From Bacteroidota bacterium (GTDB lineage Bacteria; Bacteroidota; Bacteroidia; Chitinophagales; Chitinophagaceae): a stretch of 64,000 bases of DNA. This document shows positions 8,128 through 16,895 of the stretch, piece by piece (position 1 is the first letter of the stretch; every line of letters starts with the position of its first letter). The notes beneath the pieces are model-generated. The model was not told where the DNA came from, ran no database searches, and saw only the letters and a list, made by a program, of their open reading frames with translations. Location of the stretch: NCBI GenBank assembly GCA_023409675.1, contig JAEYRC010000393.1:1-64000 (forward strand), given 5' to 3'. The translations under genes were made by a program, and so were the position numbers.

Positions 8128-9528
8128 ATGTATTTCCAACATGTTTACGACAAGAGCCTTGCTCAGGCCAGCTATTTTATCGGTTGCCAGAAAGCCGGAG
8201 TGGCAGCGGTTATTGATGCCAAGCGGGATGTAGATACATACCTGGAAATCGCGAAAGCGAACAATATGAAGATCACTCATATTTTTGAAACTCATATCCA
8301 TGCGGATTTTCTTGCCGGCTCCCGTGAACTGGCCAGTTTAACCGGTGCTGAACTCTATCTTTCTGATGAAGGCGGCGAAGGATGGGAGTATGAATTTCCT
8401 CATCATGGCCTAAAGGATGGCGATAAGGTCCAGGTTGGTAACCTCACCTTTGAAGTATTGCATACCCCAGGTCACACACCGGAAAGCATCAGTTTTCTGC
8501 TAACAGATAATCCGGCTTCACCTGAGCCTGTGATGTTGTTTACCGGAGACTTTGTTTTCGTTGGTGATATCGGAAGGCCTGATCTGCTCGAAAAAGCGGC
8601 CGGTGTTACAGGCACTGCTCAATCTGGTGCAAAGGAAATGTATAAATCTATCAAACGTTTTGCTGAACTTCCCGATCACCTGCAGGTTTGGCCCGGTCAT
8701 GGCGCCGGTAGTGCCTGTGGCAAAGCCCTGGGAGCTGTACCAAGTACAACAGTAGGTTATGAGAAGATCCGCAACTGGGCATTGCAGTATACCGATAATC
8801 AGCAGGGATTCATTCAATACCTTCTGGAAGATCAGCCGGAACCGCCGAAGTATTTTGCCATGATGAAAAAGCTCAATAAGGTCGACCGGCCCTTACTTAC
8901 TGAAGTTCCTAAGCTTAAAAAACTCAATGCGGCAGAGTTGAATGAGGCCCTGGCTAAAAATATAAAGCTTATCGATACCCGTGAAAAAACGGTGTTTGCC
9001 AAAGGGTTTATACCCGGCAGCTTTAATATTCAGGGTAATAATTCATTCTCTACCTGGGCGGGATGGTTCCTTAACTATGAAGAACCATTTATCCTGGTGG
9101 CTGATGAAGCAGCGCTTGATGACCTTACCCGCAAGCTTATGCGCATTGGACTGGACAATATCTATGGCTATATTCCATCTGTAGATATATATACGGAGAA
9201 TGGCGGCAAACTGGAAACAGCGAATGTAATTACATTAGATAAAGCGCGTGACCTCATTCAGAACAATAATATTCAGTTGATTGATATTCGTGGCGAGTCT
9301 GAATTTAGGGCTGGTCATATCAAGGGGGCCGATAACTTGTTCCTGGGAACATTGCCTCAGCACCTCGATAAAGTGAGTAAGGATAAGCAAGTTGTTATTC
9401 ACTGTCAGAGTGGCGATAGGGCAGCGATAGGGTATTCCATTCTTGCAAGGAATGGTTTCAAAAACATCGCTAATTTTTCAGGAGGCTTGAAGGAATGGAT
9501 TAACAGCGGTGAACCGGTGGTATCCTGA
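8128..9528 (+). CDS. MBL-fold hydrolase with two rhodanese domains (persulfide dioxygenase-like)
   Basis: 466 residues, no signal peptide. Residues 1-250 are a metallo-beta-lactamase fold of the ETHE1/persulfide-dioxygenase type: THIHAD gives His56, His58 and Asp60, then His116 (HTPGHTP), Asp141 (FTGDFVFVGDIGRPDL) and His191 (WPGHGAGSACG). Two rhodanese-like domains follow at about 265-360 and 365-466. The second has an active-site loop with Cys426 (VVIHCQSGDRA); the first has ALVADEA-type sequence without a cysteine and is probably structural. The protein likely oxidises glutathione or other low-molecular persulfide to sulfite and passes sulfane sulfur through the rhodanese domain. The TauE/SafE gene beside it could export the sulfite formed. 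Confidence 0.9.
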   Translation: MYFQHVYDKSLAQASYFIGCQKAGVAAVIDAKRDVDTYLEIAKANNMKITHIFETHIHADFLAGSRELASLTGAELYLSDEGGEGWEYEFPHHGLKDGDKVQVGNLTFEVLHTPGHTPESISFLLTDNPASPEPVMLFTGDFVFVGDIGRPDLLEKAAGVTGTAQSGAKEMYKSIKRFAELPDHLQVWPGHGAGSACGKALGAVPSTTVGYEKIRNWALQYTDNQQGFIQYLLEDQPEPPKYFAMMKKLNKVDRPLLTEVPKLKKLNAAELNEALAKNIKLIDTREKTVFAKGFIPGSFNIQGNNSFSTWAGWFLNYEEPFILVADEAALDDLTRKLMRIGLDNIYGYIPSVDIYTENGGKLETANVITLDKARDLIQNNNIQLIDIRGESEFRAGHIKGADNLFLGTLPQHLDKVSKDKQVVIHCQSGDRAAIGYSILARNGFKNIANFSGGLKEWINSGEPVVS

Positions 9529-9542
9529 TCTGTATTTAATTC

Positions 9543-9580
9543 AAAAAACCGCATCGATCAAAATCATGCGGTTTTTTTTA
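9543..9580 (+). terminator. Rho-independent terminator after the MBL-rhodanese gene
   Basis: CCGCAT (9549-9554) and ATGCGG (9566-9571) form a stem that is extended by flanking A and T runs, with an 11-nt loop and eight T residues directly after it. It lies between the MBL-rhodanese stop and the MFS start, so the MFS gene needs its own promoter. Confidence 0.8.
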
Positions 9581-9604
9581 TTTCAATATAAAATAATCAG
9601 TTGA

Positions 9605-10888
9605 ATGCAGGGACTCAGCAAAAACCGCGGGCAATTTATGTTACTGGTACTGGTCAATGCCTTTGTGGGCGCCATGATCGGTTTGGAACGCGCCGTGATA
9701 CCAGGATTTGCTGAGGAGAAGTTCGGGATTGAAGCCCCGGTTGCGGTGTCTGGATTCATAGCAGCTTTCGGCATCACCAAGGCCATCAGCAATTATGCGG
9801 TAGGACGGCTAACCCGTACCTATAGTCGCAAATCAGTACTCACAGTCGGCTGGATCGTTGGATTGCCGGTGCCTTTTTTACTAATGTTTGCCGACAGTTG
9901 GTCATGGGTCATATTCGCGAATATTTTACTGGGCATTAACCAGGGATTAACCTGGAGTGTAACAGTAATCATGAAAATAGATCTGGTCGGGGCGCGGCAG
10001 CGGGGCCTCGCAATGGGTATCAATGAATTTGCCGGCTATCTTGCGGTAGGATTAGCATCATTTCTCGCTACAGGAATCGCCGCCCGTCATGGCTCTATTT
10101 TCTATCCATTTATTCCGGGAATTTTATTCGCTGTTGCCGGCTTGCTGCTGAGCTGGCTTTATGTAAAGGATACGCGCCAGTTTGTACATGCGGAAAGCAG
10201 TCGCAGTACAATTCCATACCTGAAAAACATCTGGAAATCGACAAGCTGGCAACACCCCAACCTGGGAAGTGTAACCCTAAACGGACTGATTAACAATATG
10301 AACGATGCGGTAGTATGGGGCCTCTTGCCGTTGGTTCTGTTACAGCGTGATTTTACAATATATGAAACCGGTGTTATCGCCGGTACTTATCCGGTAGTAT
10401 GGGGGGTCGGACAATTATTCACAGGCAGTATGGGAGACCATATCTGTAAGAAACAATTGATCATCAGTGGGATGCTGTTACAGGCTATGGCCATTGGCGT
10501 ACTGGCTTTTTCCACTGTTTTTCCGGTATTGATGGCTGCAGCGGTAATGCTGGGGCTGGGAACCGCATTGGTTTACCCGAATTTCAATGCTGTAATCGCG
10601 GAAAATTCTCATCCCGTTCAGCGGGCAGAATCTTTAAGTATCTTTAGATTCTGGCGCGACAGTGGTTATGTGGCGGGAGCGTTTCTCGCCGGTCTTCTCG
10701 CAACATTTTTTGGATCGGCAAATGCCTTACTGATCACAGCCGCGCTAACTGCAGTAGCAGCACTTATTGCTCATATCAGGATGTGCTGTACCGGTAGAAC
10801 CCTGTGGTTTGACCGGATCTGTACAACAGGTGAATCAAATGATTATGGAAGATCAACAACTCAAGGGTCAGCGACCCCTTATCAATAA
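9605..10888 (+). CDS. MFS transporter
   Basis: 427 residues with about 12 hydrophobic helices in two halves and an MFS-type loop between helices 2 and 3 (NYAVGRLTRTYSRKSVL). The substrate is not evident; the location inside the sulfur island suggests export or uptake of a small anion, which is inference. The last 35 or so residues (from IRMCCTGRTLWFD) are polar and unlike a normal MFS tail, and the final 50 bp overlap the next gene in another frame. A recent frameshift near the 3' end would explain this, but I cannot show it. Confidence 0.82.
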   Translation: MQGLSKNRGQFMLLVLVNAFVGAMIGLERAVIPGFAEEKFGIEAPVAVSGFIAAFGITKAISNYAVGRLTRTYSRKSVLTVGWIVGLPVPFLLMFADSWSWVIFANILLGINQGLTWSVTVIMKIDLVGARQRGLAMGINEFAGYLAVGLASFLATGIAARHGSIFYPFIPGILFAVAGLLLSWLYVKDTRQFVHAESSRSTIPYLKNIWKSTSWQHPNLGSVTLNGLINNMNDAVVWGLLPLVLLQRDFTIYETGVIAGTYPVVWGVGQLFTGSMGDHICKKQLIISGMLLQAMAIGVLAFSTVFPVLMAAAVMLGLGTALVYPNFNAVIAENSHPVQRAESLSIFRFWRDSGYVAGAFLAGLLATFFGSANALLITAALTAVAALIAHIRMCCTGRTLWFDRICTTGESNDYGRSTTQGSATPYQ

Positions 10889-11171
10889 AGACCTTATCCT
10901 TCGCGAGCGGCTGGCCATAGAGCGGACAGATCTGGCGATTGACCGGACATTGCTGGCCTTTGTTCGCACGGCATTGTATTTCTCTATTGCAGGAATGACC
11001 GTAAACAGCCTGCTGGAAATTAGTTATGGGTGGTGGATTGAAATTGTTTTCTGGATCCTCAGTGTGCTGGTGCTGGTCGTGGGGCTGCTCATTTTTATCC
11101 GTAAAAAAAAGAAACTCAGGGCCAGTAAAATTCATATCGGTAGGTTTCGTGATGACCTGGATATGGAGTAA
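10839..11171 (+). CDS. DUF202 family small membrane protein
   Basis: About 110 residues from ATG 10839 (or ATG 10845). The open frame extends upstream to 10767, but that part is inside the MFS gene and does not resemble the family. The DUF202 signature is clear: RERLAIERTDLAIDRTLLAFVRTALYF, then two further hydrophobic helices and a basic C-terminus. Function is unknown; homologues are small inner-membrane proteins. It overlaps the end of the MFS gene, which suggests translational coupling. Confidence 0.8.
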   Translation: MIMEDQQLKGQRPLINKDLILRERLAIERTDLAIDRTLLAFVRTALYFSIAGMTVNSLLEISYGWWIEIVFWILSVLVLVVGLLIFIRKKKKLRASKIHIGRFRDDLDME

Positions 11172-11202
11172 ATCGCTCTTCTTTGGGTCAATGCTGACCT
11201 GT

Positions 11203-11216
11203 GTAACCTTTATCAC
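11203..11216. promoter_or_regulatory. Putative operator, palindrome GTRAY-N4-GTTAC, site 3
   Basis: GTAAC-CTTT-ATCAC; its reverse complement reads GTGAT-AAAG-GTTAC, matching site 1. It is 123 bp upstream of the small rhodanese gene that opens the second sulfur operon. Confidence 0.42.
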
Positions 11217-11339
11217 CAATTTCCCTTTTTTCTAAGTGTAGATTTGTGTTAGACATTCAGTCAATCGTTCAGTACCACACTAAATGAGTCAGGTATCAAA
11301 GATTGGCGATTAATTCAGCTAATAATAAAATCTACGATC

Positions 11340-11645
11340 ATGGGAATTTTTTCTTCATTTTTCGGAAGCAATGCAAAGCTCCAGGATATTGTTGATGCCG
11401 GAGCATTTCTGGTAGATGTTCGTACGCCCGGCGAATTTGCAGACGGCCATGTTCCTGGTTCGGTGAACATACCGTTGGATTCCATCCAGGCAAATCTGGA
11501 TAAATTCAGAAATAAGGAAAACATTGTCGTTTTCTGCAGAAGCGGTAACCGTAGCGGACAGGCAAAGTCAATCCTGGAACGCAACGGCTTCAATAACGTT
11601 ACCAATGGAGGCACCTGGCAGACGGTAAACCAATTGGTCAAATAA
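11340..11645 (+). CDS. Single-domain rhodanese (sulfurtransferase)
   Basis: 101 residues forming one rhodanese domain: DVRTPGEFADGHVPGSVNIP in the N-terminal half and an active-site loop VVFCRSGNRSG with Cys66. There is no signal peptide, so it is cytoplasmic. Such proteins carry sulfane sulfur as a cysteine persulfide. It heads a run of genes with the universal stress protein (45 bp downstream), the split YeeE/YedE transporter and the dihaem cytochrome; the run is compact enough to be one operon. Confidence 0.9.
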   Translation: MGIFSSFFGSNAKLQDIVDAGAFLVDVRTPGEFADGHVPGSVNIPLDSIQANLDKFRNKENIVVFCRSGNRSGQAKSILERNGFNNVTNGGTWQTVNQLVK

Positions 11646-11690
11646 TTCCGGTATACCGCATTTTTCACAAAGCAGTTCTAAATTGATTAC

Positions 11691-12527
11691 ATGCAAGCTC
11701 TAAAAATACTTATCCCAACCGACTTTTCGATTCAGTCAGACTATGCCTACCTGATGGTAAAGAAGCTCGAAGAAAGAATTCCGGCGGACATTCATTTCCT
11801 GCATGTACTTGCAGTTCCCGACACCGTTACGCTGAGCCCCTCAGGAGAAATTCAAACCTGCGGCGAAATTGATGTCCGTTATGTGGAAGACCAGAAAAGT
11901 ATCGCCGAGCGTAAACTTGCCGAACTCAGGCAGCATTACGGCGAAGCCATCCATACTCATCTGGTCCTGGGCAAAATTACTGATGCCATTATCGGGTTCG
12001 CTGCCACTGGTCAATTCGACCTGATCGTGATGGGTACGAAAGGCTCTTTCGGACTGAAAGAGAAGTTTTCCGGTTCCGAAGCGCGGATTGTTGCCCGAAA
12101 ATCACCGACGCCGGTCCTTTCACTAATGTGCGATCGCTCCGACCTGAAGCCGGATAATATATTACTGGTTCATAACTTTGATCATCCTTCAGCAGAAGAC
12201 CTAACGCTTCTGAAAACTATATCCCTTGCCTTTGGTTCAAGGATACATCTGTTGCAAATCATTACCGGAAAAGGCGAACATAATGAAGAACAGGTTCGGA
12301 AAAATATGGAAGCGTTTGCCCGACTGAATGGTCTGGAATCCTATGACGCGCATGTGCTCAAAGATTCCGATGTGGAGCAGGGTGTAGTGCATTTTAATCA
12401 GCAGATCAATATGGATATTGTTTGTATTGGCACACATGGTAAAGGAAATATCTTTCACCAAAGCGCAGCCGAAAAGCTTATACAACATCTTTTTAAACCC
12501 ATTATTTCATTTCATCTAAATCAATAA
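11691..12527 (+). CDS. Universal stress protein, tandem UspA domains
   Basis: 278 residues consisting of two Usp domains. The first (1-145) has the nucleotide-binding end motif VMGTKGSFGLKEKFSGS; the second (about 150-278) ends with CIGTHGKGNIFHQSAAEKL. Double-domain Usp proteins are common in Bacteroidota and bind ATP or other ligands. Position between sulfurtransferase and sulfur-transporter genes, with only 5 bp to the next gene, suggests a role in the response to reactive sulfur species, which is inference. Confidence 0.87.
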   Translation: MQALKILIPTDFSIQSDYAYLMVKKLEERIPADIHFLHVLAVPDTVTLSPSGEIQTCGEIDVRYVEDQKSIAERKLAELRQHYGEAIHTHLVLGKITDAIIGFAATGQFDLIVMGTKGSFGLKEKFSGSEARIVARKSPTPVLSLMCDRSDLKPDNILLVHNFDHPSAEDLTLLKTISLAFGSRIHLLQIITGKGEHNEEQVRKNMEAFARLNGLESYDAHVLKDSDVEQGVVHFNQQINMDIVCIGTHGKGNIFHQSAAEKLIQHLFKPIISFHLNQ

Positions 12528-12532
12528 GCAAT

Positions 12533-13090
12533 ATGCCTGAATTTTTAACGCAAGCCTGGAGCTGGTGGTTTTCGGGAGCCATGATCGCAGCGATCATGTT
12601 TTTTCTTCTGTTTTTCGGAAAATCGTTTGGGTTCTCCTCCAATCTGAGGACTATTTGTGCAGCGACCGGAATAGGAAAAAAAGTGAAATTCTTTGATTTC
12701 AACTGGAAGGGCCAGGTGTGGAACCTTGTATTTCTTGCAGGAGCTATAATTGGGGGCTTTATTGCGCACCAGTTTTTATCTGACGACACCCCGGTTCAGC
12801 TCTCGGCGGCCACTATCGAAGATCTTGGCAAGTTGGGTTTTGCTGCGCCGCAGTCCTTACAGCCGATGGAATTGTTCAGTGTTGAATCGATGTTCAGCCT
12901 GAAAGGATTTTTAATTCTGGCAGCAGGTGGACTTATGGTTGGGTTTGGCTCAAGGTATGCCGGCGGCTGTACTTCCGGTCATGCTATTAGCGGCCTGTCG
13001 GATCTTCAGCTCCCTTCCCTGATTTCTGTTATTGGTTTTTTCATTGGTGGTCTGATTATGACCTTTATCATCTTTCCTATAATTTTTTAA
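12533..13090 (+). CDS. YeeE/YedE family sulfur transporter, first half
   Basis: 185 residues with about four hydrophobic helices and the conserved FGSRYAGGCTSGHAISGLS motif (about 139-157), the signature of the thiosulfate/sulfur transport family YeeE/YedE (DUF395). The single-polypeptide form has two such halves; here the second is encoded by the next gene, 3 bp downstream. The conserved cysteine of GGCTSG is expected to take part in sulfur relay. Confidence 0.88.
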   Translation: MPEFLTQAWSWWFSGAMIAAIMFFLLFFGKSFGFSSNLRTICAATGIGKKVKFFDFNWKGQVWNLVFLAGAIIGGFIAHQFLSDDTPVQLSAATIEDLGKLGFAAPQSLQPMELFSVESMFSLKGFLILAAGGLMVGFGSRYAGGCTSGHAISGLSDLQLPSLISVIGFFIGGLIMTFIIFPIIF

Positions 13091-13093
13091 AAT

Positions 13094-13507
13094 ATGAAGT
13101 TTATAAAGTTTTTGGTACTGGGAATCGTATTTGGAATTATAATGGCCAAATCTGAAGCTATTTCCTGGTTCAGAATTCAGGAGATGTTCCGGTTCCAGTC
13201 TTTTCATATGTATGGTATTATTGGTACAGCGGTAACCCTTGGTGTTATTGGGGTAGCGTTGATTAAAAAATTCCGTATCCGTGATTATCATGGAAACCCT
13301 ATCCAGTTTCATCCCAAGGATAAATCGGTGACCCGCTATCTTGCCGGTGGCACGATCTTCGGTTTAGGATGGGCGTTAACCGGTGCCTGTCCGGGGCCTA
13401 TGGTAGTGAATATCGGTTATGGTTTCCTTGCTATGATCATTGTGTTTCTGTTTGCCATCATCGGAACTTTCTTATATGGTTATTATAAGAACCGTCTTCC
13501 GCATTAA
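13094..13507 (+). CDS. YeeE/YedE family protein, second half (DUF6691-like)
   Basis: 137 residues, about four hydrophobic helices. The motif GGTIFGLGWALTGACPGPMVVNIGYG contains the second conserved cysteine of the YeeE/YedE transporter. It pairs with the preceding 185-aa protein to make a complete transporter. The next gene (TsdA-like cytochrome) follows by 17 bp. Confidence 0.88.
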   Translation: MKFIKFLVLGIVFGIIMAKSEAISWFRIQEMFRFQSFHMYGIIGTAVTLGVIGVALIKKFRIRDYHGNPIQFHPKDKSVTRYLAGGTIFGLGWALTGACPGPMVVNIGYGFLAMIIVFLFAIIGTFLYGYYKNRLPH

Positions 13508-13524
13508 CCTTTAAAGCGATTGCC

Positions 13525-14583
13525 ATGCAGGTTTTACCAGATGAGAAAAATACAACCCCAGCTTTGCTGTCAACAGTCAGTAAATTGATTCTATTGATCG
13601 TTTTGCTGATCATTGCCCTGATTGCCATGCCCGTATATTTTTATTTTGCACGCAAAACAGCGCCCGCGGATAAGGTCAGTAAACAAGCCGCAAAGCAGCC
13701 TGCTGCAGATTTTAAAAAAGCGGTAAAATTCTGGCAGCCTGCGGAACTTCTGTTGATAGAAGATGACAGCATCCGGGAACTGGCGTTGTATGGTCGTGAA
13801 CTGATTGCACATACCTCCAAATACCTCGGCCCAAAAGGATCGGTGGAGGCGTTGAGTAACGGAATGAATTGTCAGAACTGTCATCTGCAGGCTGGTACAG
13901 CGGTATTTGGGAATAACTTTGGCGCTGTAGCAGCTTCTTACCCTAAATTCAGGGCAAGAAGCGGAACAGAAGAAAAGCTCACCAAACGGATTGAAGACTG
14001 TTTTGAGCGAAGTTTAAATGGTAAGGCGCCTGCCCTGGCATCCAGGGAAATGCGCGCACTGGTAACGTATATTGAGTATATCGGATCTAATGTGTCCAGG
14101 GGTGGAACGGCGGCAGGGTCGGGACTTAAAGACCTTGCCTTTTTGAACCGTGCTGCAGATCCGCATGCCGGTAAACAGGTTTATGAAATAAAATGCCAGA
14201 GTTGTCATCAGGCAGACGGAAGCGGAGTATTAAATCCTTCTGGTACTGAATATACCTTCCCGCCACTATGGGGAAATGCGAGTTATAATGATGGCGCCGG
14301 GTTATTCCGCCTCTCGAATTTCGCCCGCTTTGCGAAATACAATATGCCCCAGGGCGCAACACATGAAAACATATTCTTATCGGATGAAGAAGCATGGGAT
14401 GTAGCGGCATATGTTAATACGCAGCCGCGCCCACACCTCAGGGTTCCCCGCGACTGGCCGGATATCCGTTCAAAGCCGGCTGATCATCCTTTTGGACCTT
14501 ATGCAGATAGCTTTTCTGAAAAACAACACAAGTTTGGTCCCTTCGCACCTATCGTTGCTGCACAAACGAAAGGGAAACCCTGA
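13525..14583 (+). CDS. Dihaem c-type cytochrome, thiosulfate dehydrogenase (TsdA)-like
   Basis: 352 residues. A single N-terminal helix (about 19-41) anchors or exports the protein, so haem attachment is periplasmic. Two CxxCH sites are present: CQNCH at 116-120 and CQSCH at 224-228. After the first, RIEDCFERSLNG places Cys159 where TsdA enzymes have the unusual Cys axial haem ligand; NMPQG in the second domain offers a Met ligand. TsdA oxidises two thiosulfate to tetrathionate, or works in reverse. With YeeE/YedE, rhodanese and persulfide dioxygenase nearby, thiosulfate or polysulfide turnover is a fitting role. It is the last gene of the operon. Confidence 0.85.
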   Translation: MQVLPDEKNTTPALLSTVSKLILLIVLLIIALIAMPVYFYFARKTAPADKVSKQAAKQPAADFKKAVKFWQPAELLLIEDDSIRELALYGRELIAHTSKYLGPKGSVEALSNGMNCQNCHLQAGTAVFGNNFGAVAASYPKFRARSGTEEKLTKRIEDCFERSLNGKAPALASREMRALVTYIEYIGSNVSRGGTAAGSGLKDLAFLNRAADPHAGKQVYEIKCQSCHQADGSGVLNPSGTEYTFPPLWGNASYNDGAGLFRLSNFARFAKYNMPQGATHENIFLSDEEAWDVAAYVNTQPRPHLRVPRDWPDIRSKPADHPFGPYADSFSEKQHKFGPFAPIVAAQTKGKP

Positions 14584-14664
14584 GGTCTCCCTTTACAGCT
14601 CCAAAGTGCTTTCCGTCAGGTTTCCGAAAAATGCGGCTTAGATGCTGCTGTATGCAATTCTTTC

Positions 14665-16158
14665 TTATTCATAAACAAATACCGTTTTGCGGGAATAAGC
14701 ATAATCACCCGTAAGAATGTAGTTGTATTTAACGATCTGCTCTTTAGGATATCCTTCTTTGTCGTAGGAGTAAGAAAATTCGACCGGTTTGGTCTCAGGA
14801 TGACCGGCTGCATAAACGTTATACTGAACAGTATTATTGTGAATGGAATAGTTTGTCTGGTACAAATCAGGTAATCCCAGGTGCGCATAAGGATTGATGT
14901 TAAAGTCATATCCGAAATCCGTTTTTGAACTCGTTCCATGCGAGGTGGCATACTCCTGCAATACCCGTAATCCGCCGATAACCCGGTTGGTGTATGTTTC
15001 GGTATAATGCCGGTCGCTGTATTGCACAAGCGTGCTTACGGTATACGAATTATTTCTGTTCACCTCCTCATAAGGAGTGTAGCCGATCGTTGCCGTCACT
15101 GTTTTATCACCTTCAGAATGCTCTGTTTTAGTTAACTGACCTGAAGAAGTATACAAAAAGCGGGTGTTGGCAACTGCATCACCTGTTTCATTGAAATAGT
15201 TAATCCGAAAAATCTTTTGTTGCTGATACTCCAGTTTATGCGTTTCTGCCAGAAAGGTGGTATTATCGGGTTTCTTCCGGAATATATCTATCTGCGTCAG
15301 CTGATCAGCAAGGAAGGAATATGCGGTTTTTTCCAGTGGTGTATAAGTGCCATTGGTGGTGTGATACAGTAACGTTTCTTTCAATTTCTTTACAGTACGA
15401 GCACCACCCGGAGTATATACCATGGATTCATCAATCGTCTCTGGTGTGAGTTCAAATTCATCAGTAATATTCCAGCGTGAAACAGTGAAGTGGTACCGTT
15501 CACCTTTTCGATGTAGAAATAAGGTATTGGTACCCGGCTGAAGTTCACGAACAGAAGTTAATTCAGAACCGTCGGCGAACCAGGTTGTAAGGGTAAGCTT
15601 TGCCGGGATACTGTCATAAAGGATATTTCCAATCGTGATTGATGGCCTGATCATCACCTGGTATAATTCATTATCCTCTTCTGTAAGTTCAAAGGCGCCT
15701 TGCGGATATCCGAAATCCACAGCGCTATTGCCGTTTTCTACCCGTGCTACCTCAACAGCAATATGTTGTTCATGTTGTGCATTGAGCGTAAATGGCTGGT
15801 CCAGCGGGTTATATACTTCAGCGGCTTTAGCCGATCCGGTCTTTGGACTGACAAACAGAATCCTGTTGTTTTTAAGGATACGGAATCCGGCCAGACGGTA
15901 GTTGCCTCCGGGAAGGCTTAGGGCTTCGGTTCTGTACCGATCGCTGAACTCGACCGAAACCTCACGGTTTATGACAGTATCGGATCCGCTTCTGATCACC
16001 TGAACCACCGCCCTGAGGGCCGACAGGGTAGACGCTTCGCCGGGTAACTGGCTTATAACAATGCGGAACTGGTGTTCCTGTGGCGGAGGCTGCACAGCGG
16101 TTTTTCGGCAGGCTGCCAGCAGGGTAAGAATACTGATAAGTGTAAAAATTGATTTCAT
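14665..16158 (-). CDS. Lipoprotein of unknown function
   Basis: 497 residues starting with a lipoprotein signal (MKSIFTLISILTLLAAC, lipobox Cys17), so it is anchored in the envelope. The N-terminal third looks like beta-sandwich sequence; the rest is rich in Tyr, Thr and Asn with repeated FLYTSSGQL- and FSYSYDKEGYP-like strands, as in YD-repeat-like Bacteroidota surface lipoproteins. I do not recognise a specific domain. It is convergent with the TsdA-like gene, and two smaller envelope proteins lie upstream on the same strand. Confidence 0.7.
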   Translation of the reverse strand: MKSIFTLISILTLLAACRKTAVQPPPQEHQFRIVISQLPGEASTLSALRAVVQVIRSGSDTVINREVSVEFSDRYRTEALSLPGGNYRLAGFRILKNNRILFVSPKTGSAKAAEVYNPLDQPFTLNAQHEQHIAVEVARVENGNSAVDFGYPQGAFELTEEDNELYQVMIRPSITIGNILYDSIPAKLTLTTWFADGSELTSVRELQPGTNTLFLHRKGERYHFTVSRWNITDEFELTPETIDESMVYTPGGARTVKKLKETLLYHTTNGTYTPLEKTAYSFLADQLTQIDIFRKKPDNTTFLAETHKLEYQQQKIFRINYFNETGDAVANTRFLYTSSGQLTKTEHSEGDKTVTATIGYTPYEEVNRNNSYTVSTLVQYSDRHYTETYTNRVIGGLRVLQEYATSHGTSSKTDFGYDFNINPYAHLGLPDLYQTNYSIHNNTVQYNVYAAGHPETKPVEFSYSYDKEGYPKEQIVKYNYILTGDYAYSRKTVFVYE

Positions 16159-16331
16159 CGTTGTTCAGGGTTTTATTGTGGTATGTACGCCAGATGACAA
16201 CTAAATGTTACAAAAGCGTAACGGGTATAGTGTTAATTTTCCCTTAATGAAGTGCTGGCCCGCTTCAGCTAGAAGCCGGCGCTGCCGGGTTTAATCGGCA
16301 GCTCTCCGGTTTGTGCTCCTGCTACTAAGTT

Positions 16332-16850
16332 CTATTCTGTAACCAGTATGGCGCTTGTAGAAAATACCATATTGGTGAGCTCGACATTCTTTTTTGCAAT
16401 CGGATCATAAACCGTTGCTGAAAACTTTCCACGGGCTTTTTGCCGGGAGAATTCCTGGATTTGTATAGAGCCATGATTTCCTGCATCTAATGGGGTATAA
16501 TAGGTTACAGGATCTTCATCAGGAGAAATGTATACAACACCCGCTTCATAATCAAGCTGGCTATCATCAGAGACGATCTGGTAGGTGCCGGCGCCTTTAA
16601 AATTATTGATAAGGGCAACAATTATCGACCCATCCTCACCTACAGCATTGATGCTTAATGATTGAAATTCTTCGCTGTCGATGTTCAGCGAAACCGCCAC
16701 ACCGTCATCCTGGGCTTTAAAAGTTCTATTATCAATTTTTCCTGTCATTTCGCCTTCTGCAGCGGGAATAAATACACCGCCTTTATTTTTTGAGCATGAC
16801 ATGGTAAGGCAAAGAATTAACAAACTGCTGAGTAATTTTAACTTGAACAT
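16332..16850 (-). CDS. Lipoprotein, DUF6252-like
   Basis: 172 residues with a lipoprotein signal (lipobox TMSC, Cys19). The mature part begins EMTGKIDNRTFKAQDDGVAVSL, and continues with LINNFKGAGTYQIVSDDSQLDYEAG, which resembles the DUF6252 group of small Bacteroidota lipoproteins. Function unknown. It lies between two other minus-strand envelope genes with gaps of about 45 and 170 bp. Confidence 0.65.
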   Translation of the reverse strand: MFKLKLLSSLLILCLTMSCSKNKGGVFIPAAEGEMTGKIDNRTFKAQDDGVAVSLNIDSEEFQSLSINAVGEDGSIIVALINNFKGAGTYQIVSDDSQLDYEAGVVYISPDEDPVTYYTPLDAGNHGSIQIQEFSRQKARGKFSATVYDPIAKKNVELTNMVFSTSAILVTE

Positions 16851-16895
16851 GGTTTATAGTTTATAATGATGAATGAGAAAAATGTTTCGAATGAA

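Noticed and set aside
14616..15029. Minus-strand 137-codon open frame near the TsdA-like gene
   Set aside because: It overlaps the lipoprotein gene at 14665-16158 in another frame; the latter has a proper lipoprotein signal.
16266..16312. Imperfect GC-rich hairpin between two lipoprotein genes as a terminator
   Set aside because: The stem is interrupted and no T-run follows on either strand.
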